Of a stretch of 64,000 nt of DNA, positions 55,156 to 64,000 are shown piece by piece. Position numbers and translations under genes: made by a program. Under the pieces are notes generated by a model. The model was given only the letters and a program-made list of their open reading frames with translations, was not told the origin of the DNA and ran no database searches. This DNA is from Isoetes taiwanensis (taxonomy: Eukaryota; Streptophyta; Lycopodiopsida; Isoetales; Isoetaceae). The stretch is taken from positions 14,191,748 to 14,255,747 of the forward strand of contig JAJEKV010000031.1 of the NCBI GenBank assembly GCA_021234155.1, in the 5' to 3' direction. The first letter of the stretch is position 1, and each line of letters starts with the position of its first letter.

Positions 55156-56749
55156 TGTGACGCTCCCTGAACATATACGACCCTCAGACGTATACATACG
55201 GGGACTTTCCCCTCCCATGGCGACCAACTCGCCACGAGCAGGGCCCTCCGTCTAACTCGGGCCATCTATGGCAAGATGCTCGAGTGAAGGACACAGAGGG
55301 ATCATTCGGCCCACGCCTTCAATGGGGCTCCTATGTCGCGGAAGCGTGAATACACGTTAGCACACAGCATAAATCATATATAAATAACCACCACGAAGGG
55401 TGGCACATCCATCCAAGTACTAACGGCAAAGAATATGCATCTAATCCTAAGGAAAACACCCCAAACCCATGGTTCTACCCCGGCTCAGACTCCAGTGAGG
55501 ATCGACTGACGGCTAGGCCTCAAGAGATCAGCAGACCGAATCTTGACATGGCGTTGGCTGGCATAGAACATCGGCTAGGGTTGTCCACTCCATCCGCCCC
55601 TCCTGTGCACACTTTGCAGATGAGTCGAATCATGCTATGGCGTCACTATAGCCTTCCGGACACGCAGACTCAAGGTATCACCCTTCGAGCCTACTACAGG
55701 GTTCATGAAGCCCCGTCCGATGAGGCAGGTCGGGGAAGCGTCTCCTTCGGGGATCCACGGGGGTTCCATGGGTGAGCTAGAGAATACGCGTCCGCATCGG
55801 CTGACCCCGCATCCGTACCCAACTTACTCACCCTAAATCTACTCAAAGTGCGGGGATGCTCCATCGGATCACACCTCTACACCCGGGGGTGTCAGACCCA
55901 TACCCGGCCCTCTCACGTGGCCAGGCTATCGAGGCCTAGCCCACTTGTAGGAGTCTCGGGGAGCCTTTTATGTTAGTGCAAGACCCCACCCCCACTTCAA
56001 CACTTTGTGTCCCTTGTTTGGTGCTAAGTCATTCCATAGCATACACGACTTCGGTGGTCTCTTGTGCCACAGTATATAATGGGAAATCTGAGGGGATCTA
56101 CCTAGGAGCATACTAATAAACATGGCTCAGAGGTCTCTACCCCCCTTAATTCCCCCATTTCAAGAGTAATACTATGCAAAGAACTATCAATCCGTCATTT
56201 AAGAGCAAGTACAGAATCAGAGATAAGGAGAACTCACCTTTGCAATCAAGGGTTAGTTCCTACAGGTAAAGCATAGAAAACACAGAGAAACAGAAGAAAT
56301 ACACACAACAAGTGCCCAACAGGGGCGCTACCCTACAGATAACACAGCTAAGCTACAGACTAACCGTCGAATCGGGCTTGCGATGGCTCCATCTTGATTT
56401 GCTGAAGGGTCCTGGCTGCTGCTCCTCCTCCTCCATCCCCAATTGCTCCCAATTCGAATTGGGGCACAAAAGCCCTAATTTGGGTGTCCAAAATGGAAAC
56501 CCTACCTTGCCCAATCGATTTGGGCCAGGTGGCATGTCAATAATTAACTAATTTGGTATTTTAGCCCTTTTTAATATTAGGATAAGCCCTAAATTCGAAT
56601 TAGGGTTTTGGGTTAGGTTTCCACCTTTATAATTTAACTATTAACATAGCTAACCTTAGCTTATGAATAATTAATGTGCCATTAATTATTCATAGTGACG
56701 TGTCATGTATTTATACTTAAATATGCGTATAAATATGTGGAACGTCACA
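55156..56749 (-). repeat. Family-2 gypsy LTR, complete, outer copy (1594 bp)
   Basis: On the minus strand it starts TGTGACGTTCCACATATTT and ends GGGAGCGTCACA. No primer site follows its end, so this is the outer, 3' side. It contains CpG-rich blocks and is about 97% similar to the next copy by eye. Its start also forms a hairpin (GTGACGTTCC... with ...GACACGTCAC). Confidence 0.85.
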
Positions 56750-58282
56750 TTTTCCCCTCCCATGGCGACCAACTCGCCACGAGCAGGGCCCTCCGTCTAA
56801 CTCGGGCCATCTATGGCAAGATGCTCGAGTGAAGGACACAGAGGGGTCATTCGGCCCACACCTTCAATGGGGCTCCTATGTCGCGGAAGCGTGAATACAC
56901 GTTATATATAAATAACCACCACGAAGGGTGGCACATCCATCCAAGTACTAACGGCAAAGAATATGCATCTAATCCTAAGGAAAACACCCCAAACCCATGG
57001 TTCTACCCCGGCTCAGACTCCAGTGAGGATCGACTGACGGCTAGGCCTCAAGAGATCAGCAGACCGAATCTTGACATGGCATTGCTGGCATAGAACATCG
57101 GCTAGGGTTGTCCACTCCATCCGCCCCTCCTGTGCACACTTTGCAGATGAGTCGAATCATGCTATGGCGTCACTATAGCCTTCCGGACACACAGACTCAA
57201 GGTATCACCCTTCGAGCCTACTACAGGGTTCATGAAGCCCCGTCCGATGAGGCAGGTCGGGGAAGCGTCCCCTTCTAGGATCACAGGGTTCCATGGGTGA
57301 GCTAGAGAATACGTGCCGCATCAGCGACCCCCCGCATCCGTACCCAACTTACTCACCCTAAATCTACTCAAAGTGCAGGATGCTCCATACGGATCACACC
57401 TCTACACCCAGGGAGTGTCAGACCCATACCCGCCCCCTCGTGGACCGCTATCGACAGGCCTAGCCCAAGCCCCTTTGTAGGAGTCTCAGGAGCCTTTTAT
57501 GTTCGTGCAAGACCCCACCCCCACTTCACCACTGTGTCCCTTGTTTGGTGCTAAGTCATTCCATAGCATCCACGACTCGGTGGTCTCTTGTGCACAGGCC
57601 GCATATAATGGGAAATACAGGGATCTACCTAGGAGCATACTAATAAACATGGCTCAGAGGTCTCTACCCCCCTTAATTCCCCCATTTCAAGAGTAATACT
57701 ATGCAAAGAACTATCAATCCGTCATTTAAGAGCAAGTACAGAATCAGAGATAAGGAGACCTCACCTTTGGAATCAAGGGTTAGTTCCTACTGGGTAAAAA
57801 GCATAGAAAACACGGAGAAACGTAAGAAAATACACACAACAAGTGCCCAACAGGGGCTACCCTCTACAGAATAACACGGCTAAGCTCTGAGACTAACCAG
57901 TCCGAATCGGGCTTGGGATGGCTCCATCTCGATTTGCTGAAGGGTGCCTGGCTGCTGCTCCTCCTCCTCCATCCCCAATTGCTCCCAATTCGAATTGGGG
58001 CACAAAAGCCCTAATTTGGGTGTCCAAAATGGAAACCCTACCTTGCCCAATCGATTTGGGCCAGGTGGCATGTCAATAATTAACTAATTTATTTTAGCCC
58101 TTTTTAATATTAGGATAAGCCCTAAATTCGAATTAGGGTTTTGGGTTAGGTTTCCACCTTTATAATTTAATTATTAACATAGCTAACCTTAGCTTATGAA
58201 TAATTAATGTGCCATTAATTATTCATAGTGACGTGTCATGTATTTATACTTAAATATGCGTATAAATATGTGGAACATCACA
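56750..58282 (-). repeat. Family-2 gypsy LTR, second tandem copy, missing 50 bp
   Basis: It is joined head-to-tail to the previous LTR with no internal region. It starts TGTGATGTTCCACAT (58282) on the minus strand and lacks about 50 bp at its end. The junction lies within a CCCCTCCC-type purine-rich word on the minus strand. The period between the copies is 1545 bp. Confidence 0.85.
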
Positions 58283-58375
58283 TTCTCCCCACCTTAAAAA
58301 TGATGTTGTCCTCAGCATCAAGACGACTCTTGTTGCAGGGCAACACATCATATATTGGAATGAAGTCTCCCCTCC
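58283..58375 (-). pseudogene. End of family-2 pol and polypurine tract
   Basis: On the minus strand the frame reads FIPIYDVLPCN...LDAEDNIIFKVGRM and then TGA formed with the first bases of the LTR. EDNIIF..GRM followed by an LTR is a typical chromovirus pol end. AAGGTGGGGAGAA next to the LTR is the polypurine tract. Confidence 0.75.
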
Positions 58376-61300
58376 TTAAAGAGATAACGTGAGATTATAA
58401 GTCACACAGAGGTTGTCATGTTCAAAGTGATTAAGTTTGAAATGACTTGTAATGTGCAATTTATAACTCTGGAATATAAGAGGTAGAGGAATAGATCAGA
58501 CATGATCATCGCTTAGGACTGTCAAAAGTGAACAGTCAAGGTTTGTGGAAGTCTCACGGTTTCATTCCTGGTGACGAGTTCACAGTCTATCTATTTTAGA
58601 AATCATTCTTTCTATACATACAGGTAACTGATGATATATTAAAGACAGGTATAGATATAAAGAACTTCTATTTATTTTTATATTATAATACAGAGTTATT
58701 AACCTCGCACGGTTTTCTAATCATATTAACTTCTGTGTATATATCTATTATATTCTCCCTTCACTTTGCAAGTGATTTTATTACAGTCAGGCTTAATGTA
58801 ATTTTGCATCTAAATTTTGTTTTCCTATTTTGTTACAATTTTAACAACTCATATATTGCTATCGTGAGTGTTTAGATGCCCCTGACATTTATAGTTACCC
58901 TTTAAGAGAATTATATATTGTACGGTATTTGCCATTTTGACCTATATATTTTAATATTAATTACAGACAGACGTTTCATTTATTATTCATAACCTTGTTA
59001 TAACATTATCTAAGTCTTGTTATTCCCTTAGGAGTTTGTGTAAGACATACATAGTTATATCCTTCTATTATATTTGACTATGTGTTTAAATAGCTTTCCC
59101 CTTTTTAGTATCTTTAATGTTTCCACACTCACACTCTCGATCCATAGTTTACACTTAGCTGTAACTGATAGCCAGACCCTGATATGCGAGAGTTAAAGAC
59201 CCTTAGAAAGTGAGACTACATTGTTGATTTAAATGTTGGTTTAATTTCAAATAAAGTTCTAAGGTGTAAAACTCCAATTGCTATATTGTTGGCTTTAAGT
59301 AACCATGGGTAAAACCTTTGTGGCGCTAAATCTAAAATCATGGATCTAAGGCTTGTATATGATAATGCTGCAAAATAGAATAATAGATGGTTCCTTAGGT
59401 TAATGGGCCAACGGAATTTCGAGGCGAACTAATACTAAAACGAGCTTTACCTCACATGAGCACCCATATTAATTCCTTAGTTATATCTATACGTTTATTA
59501 GATATGTAGACATTCGTACCATTGACATGGTACGACGAAAGCATAGAAAGCATGCCTGGTGCTTCTTGAGGCTATTATATAGTGGTGGTTAAGCAGGTCC
59601 TGGGCTCTTACTTGAAGTAGAAGTGCTGAATAATGGGAATAAGGAGTGGTAAGGTATCCTTATTTTGGATGGATACTGGAGAAAAAAAAAATTGATATGA
59701 CGATGGTTATTATGCGATTGAAACACTGGATCTAATAATTACGAGGATGAATTTACCATGCGGCATATATGCTTTCAACGTAGAAGGAGACTGGATATAG
59801 CACCATATATCTGATGGAGAAGTGGTTTATGATTATCTACCGTAGACCACGTTAAAGCGGTACTATAGTAAGGTGAAAAACTGGATTATAAATACCCAGC
59901 TCATGAAAGGGAGACCACTTTAGAAGTGTAGGTTTCGACAATGGTGGTGAAGGTATAGAATGTCGACCTATTTGAGTTGAGGTATGATTCGCGGAACGGT
60001 AGAGAATAATGTCGTATGAGGATGTTGATCCATAAACTATGGATTATAAAATTACACATATATTGTGTTTGGTAAAGAGATTGATGTTCCTGAGGCGTGA
60101 AATAAAGACGCAAGATTATAGACGACTAAGAAGATCACGTAGGCTCGTGGATATGGTTAATGACGTTGGCGCAACCATCGAAAAGCTGCAAGGTATGTTG
60201 GATTTTTGGTGAAGCCAGACTATGAAGGAAAGTTGACCTTCAACTAATGATACATTAGGAAGGCAAGTAATGTACCCACACGACAAGTGGGAGACAAGAG
60301 GTGCTTGAAAGTTGTTGTAAACAACGTTTCAAATATAGAGAGTTTGGAATGACACGTTGAATGTACCAAAGTCTGGAGTATGAACAAGGTAGGCGCCCAA
60401 TGAACATCTCACCAAGGAGGATGTGTTCTGGACTTGGTATCGTGTGTGTATTCCGAGAAGTAACTCCGCGTTGGTATATGTGTACTAGGACCATTTAATA
60501 GTAAAACATAACTAAAAGAAGATAGGATATATACTAGAACTTTTAGTTCACATTCCATATGAATACGGAAGTAATGAAGATAAGAGTTCTTATACTAGAG
60601 ATGAAATATGTCCACAAGGAACTTAGGTTGGCATTTGCCCCTGTGGAAGTTATGACTGGAGCTTGAGGATGAAGGCAAAGTAAGGTTAGTGGTGTCGAAA
60701 CCACAAGATGTGTATGGTACTAGTTAACCAAGTTGGGAAATTAAGTTGGCCGCAAGTCTGAATATAGCTAGATGCCTATGTCAACAAGTTACATAGGAGT
60801 CTGGATTTAGGGTTGGTGCACACATATAACGTAACGGTCTTGGATGTAGGAAGGATTTAGTAGTATCAAATACTATAGTGGTGATCATATCGAGGATGTC
60901 AATTGTGATATTCAGATGTATATCATATTAAAAGATAGTAGAATATTCGTACAAGGCGAAGATATTATATACGAAGATATTGGGTTAGGTATGCTTTACC
61001 AGAGATAAGCATTCAAGTTATCCCAATGGTTGGAGTTGACTATCTTAGATACGTCGTACTAAGGAAGATGAGAAAAGTTTAAATCAGTGAGAATAGCTAG
61101 AGTAAGTCCAGCATATACGGTGATGTTACATTCAAAAACATCCCGAGGATGGTTGGAACGGTGTTGGAATAAACGATAATGAGAGCTTAGCTACTCAAAG
61201 GTTCTAGATACCAATGAATTACTTCATTGTTATAAGCTGAGAGCATTTATTTGGTTTTGGGAATGAAAAGATGTATAAAAATATCGCGTCCCCCTGATGG

Positions 61301-64000
61301 AAGAAAAGAAGGAGTATGATGACTTTGGCGATTATACTTTTAGGGGTAACCGAGAAGAGGCAATACATAGGAATTTTAAGTCCCGATAAAAAAAAATCAA
61401 GACGAGGTGTGTAGATTACAAGGAGTGAGATTTTATAGACTAGTAGTCCATATATCTTAAGAGTTATGCTACGCGCGGGGAACAATTGTAGGTACTGAAG
61501 TAGAAGGTGGAGGATCCGTTGTCTTGAGGCATAGACCCGTTAGAGGTTATGACTTTGAAACTCTTAAGAGGGTAAGGAATTGGATAATCATATGGCGGTT
61601 ACTAACGAAGATTGAAACATTGGGTTTTCCTATTAGAAGACCAGGAGGTTTGAGTGCCTCCACTTCAGTATGAGGGAGTCAAAGACGGCAGCATTTGAAG
61701 CTGATCAAAAGCTGAAGTCGACCTGATAACTTAATAACAATAGGTTAATTGTAACTAAGTATGGGTGGTATGGAACACAAAGGATCCTTAGCGAAAGAAG
61801 CCTTTAGAAAAGCTCCTCATCCGGGGTAGCAAACCTTCGGAATTATGGCATAATCCCATGGGTGGTATGATAGTGTATATACACGACTGGAATACCATAA
61901 GGCACTAAAGGGATGGTTAAAGTAGCTGGGGATCCTATAAAAAATGTAGGCAGCATATGGATTTCTAACGTAGAGTTGGCCACTGCCCAGTTGGGAAGTC
62001 GGTGGCTCAGCCACATTATAAAGGTACATAGGCAATAGGTTTTGTTTCAAGGAACTACCAAGCTTACACTTTAGCTAGGTTAGAGCAGAGCTCTAGCATT
62101 GTGGGATGTGGAGATATGTTTATTATGTACATACCATGTACAGATACGATAAACATCTCAGGGACGTAATTTAGGTGGCGACGCAAGGAGAGAAAGACGA
62201 GGGTATCCTAAAGTTACTGAGGAAGGATCCGGAGATACGTTTGAAATGTGCAAAGGACCGTCAATCCGTTGCATGCTAGGGTATGAGGTAGTAGTTGGCA
62301 CTTGAAATAAATGTCAACGGCCAATAGAATAAAACTTAAGGTAGTGGGGTTGAGTAGTACAATAGTACAATTCCAGGATAAGTAGCGAATAGCAGTTACC
62401 TGGATCAGGCAGAGGTGACGCCATGGGTTACATGGGGGTGCAAGTTAACATATACAGGACTCGAACATTGATACAAGCCCGGGTTATATTAGACGTAGGT
62501 AATTGTAGAAAGGCTCATAAAATACAAGGCAAACACCTTGATGACTCCAGGTAATTTACGAAGGCTCACCCACTCTTAGGCCATGACTATGGCTTAAATG
62601 AAGATGCCAAGTCATTTGGAATGCCAGAACAGCAGCATAACATCATGACAGAGAAATGTAATGACTAACATTTCGAGGATGTAGGACAACGTTGGATCAT
62701 AACCCCCAATGATAGGTGGGTTAACAATATAGGGAGCATATAATAGCGGCTTAAAAGCCACAAGACGATTAATGAATACATAAAGAAATAATTGGATTGG
62801 TGACTCTACTGAATAAAGGTCACAATCAAAGAGTGAAATATGTAGCTGTGGCAGGCGTAAGGGTCGGAATACTGAAAATCGATCATAGACTTAGAAAACA
62901 TATTGAAGAAGAGAAGGAGTAAAGGACCCTGATGCATGATATTTAGCAATCTGGATAGGAAGGTTATTTCCTAACATGAAGGTTAGTCTTTGCTAACATG
63001 CAAAGATATACCTGCAGCTTGAAAGGCAGCAAGAGCCGAAAAACTCTTTAAAGATTTGGTGTATGGCTTAGGGAAGAAGACGTCCATGTCTTAGGACAAC
63101 ATGGTGAATTGAGTTCACCAAGGACCTTTTTTTATAAATAGATAGATAGGTAGATAGCATTTATACGTCATGCCATATTGGCAGCGTCCATGAGGACATA
63201 TGACGGACCCCCAGAGACTTGAACACAAGATCTCTGAATAGAGGAGGCCTATCTTGAGAGGTTGTCCTTTGGGATATTCATATAATCCTTTGGAATATGT
63301 AAGTTCATTTGCAGAACCTAAAGACGTTTAGGTATTAAAATAATGGTTGGAAACATTTTGCTCGGACCTTATCTAGGTACCCTAGAAGGAGGTGAGTAAT
63401 TAACAATGGTTGGGTGGCATTGGAATGTACGGGAGAACACTCCAAAAGAGGGTAGACGGTTGTCACTTTGACAGGCGTGTGGCACAGATAATTAATCACA
63501 TCCATATAGACGGTGAAGTTTGGTACAAAGTGTTGACATTATTATGGGGGTACCGTGGTCTGGGAAAATGGTCCATAAAAAGAACACGACCATTGAGAAG
63601 AAGTAGTGAGGGGTGGTAGGATTAAAGCTACCCATGGTCTAGAGGGGTGCTGCATGGCAGTCCCTAGTTGGCTGGGCGAAAAGAAATCCTTTGTCTGGGA
63701 ATTGAGATGAGGCAAGGTTTAGACACTAGAGAGAGACAACGTTAATTATAGTTATGTCTATAACATATTACTTATATAACGTCGAATAAGGTCTAAAATA
63801 AAGCATATGAATGTAGTATAGATGGCCCGAAGAAATTGTGTTATCAAGGCATCTACCAAAGGAAAAAAAAAATTAAAGTTATGGATTGAGGAACGTTGAT
63901 AACTGGACATTATTATCGTCGCCTAAAGAATATCCAAGGATATAACACATGCTGCTATTCTAGAGAGTTGCCCTGTCGTTAATTAAATTCCGGAATTAGT
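58376..64000. other. Unidentified sequence, probably decayed retroelement interior
   Basis: No long ORF, domain or RNA gene can be recognised on either strand in 5.6 kb. Position next to the pol end and tract suggests the interior of the family-2 element, but the expected integrase, RNase H and RT motifs are not readable. From about 59500 on, the plus strand is clearly purine-rich, and minus-strand frames are open only in short pieces. A short AGATAGATAGGTAGATAG run lies near 63138-63158. Confidence 0.4.

Noticed and set aside
56353-56551. Repeated 60-79-aa ORFs, also at 57880-58071
   Set aside because: They are duplicated because the LTR is duplicated in tandem. Low-complexity Glu/Gln content only.
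61219-61485. 88-aa minus-strand ORF, with similar short ORFs from 59.9 to 63.6 kb
   Set aside because: Lengths fit chance in skewed DNA and no domain is recognisable.
63138-63158. GATAGATAGG run as another LINE family 2 tail
   Set aside because: The conserved hairpin and GACGATAAAA are absent upstream, so it is only a simple repeat.
1-64000. CRISPR arrays, bacterial operons, organellar rRNA or tRNA genes, telomere repeats
   Set aside because: No regularly spaced identical repeats with unique spacers, no rRNA-like sequence and no TTTAGGG arrays were seen.

Overview
The window is nuclear DNA of a land plant, probably a fern or another seed-free plant with a large genome. The grounds are spliceosomal exon borders, PLS-type pentatricopeptide-repeat (PPR) genes, plant chromovirus and copia retrotransposons primed by initiator tRNA-Met, and very few genes among many transposable elements. 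The species call is an inference from the style of the PPR proteins and the repeat load.

Layout. 0-5.5 kb is a stack of insertions that can be ordered from target-site duplications (TSDs): a 239-bp MITE (TSD TCAAGTGC) splits an unidentified protein remnant; a chromovirus LTR (968-4999) carries a 78-nt-arm inverted repeat with a tRNA-like sequence; a gag-only copia element (1240-4547, TSD TGAAC) sits inside one arm; and a hAT-like element (1294-2308, TSD ATCCGAGA) sits inside the copia 3' LTR. 5.5-8.7 kb is a 5'-truncated L1-type LINE. 12.5-16.15 kb (+), about 19.74-22.8 kb (-), about 37.1-41.9 kb (+) and a 62-bp stub at 49.15 kb are four copies of a second LINE family that ends in a conserved hairpin and a microsatellite tail. 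LINE copy at 19.74-22.8 kb holds a solo chromovirus LTR (TSD GACCC); copy at 37-42 kb holds a second hAT-like element (TSD TAGTGCCC). 17.4-23.7 kb shows Helitron-like 3' ends.

24.3-26.05 kb is the only long intact cellular ORF, a 576-aa PLS-class PPR protein with a damaged E region. 26.2-31.9 kb holds copia and chromovirus pol remnants, with an LTR enlarged by a 1.5-kb block of low-complexity and tandem repeats. 33.2-36.5 kb is a tandem direct duplication. 42-49 kb has a GRAS-domain fragment, a decayed PPR gene, a LINE fragment and a few orphan exons. 49.2-50.3 kb is a minisatellite that switches orientation at a palindrome. 50.3-64 kb contains a second LTR family (long LTRs that start with a hairpin). 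Two insertions of it, in opposite orientations, bracket a decayed copy of a gene I read as PRD1 (a meiotic double-strand-break factor).

The genes do not form a pathway. The main biology is transposon structure: chromovirus LTR promoters with heat-shock-element arrays upstream of a TATA box, pol stop codons supplied by the first bases of the LTR, a rearranged copia LTR built from pieces of its own gag, a tandem LTR-LTR junction, and a LINE 3' hairpin with covarying base pairs. Stretches with no recognisable feature are listed as such.
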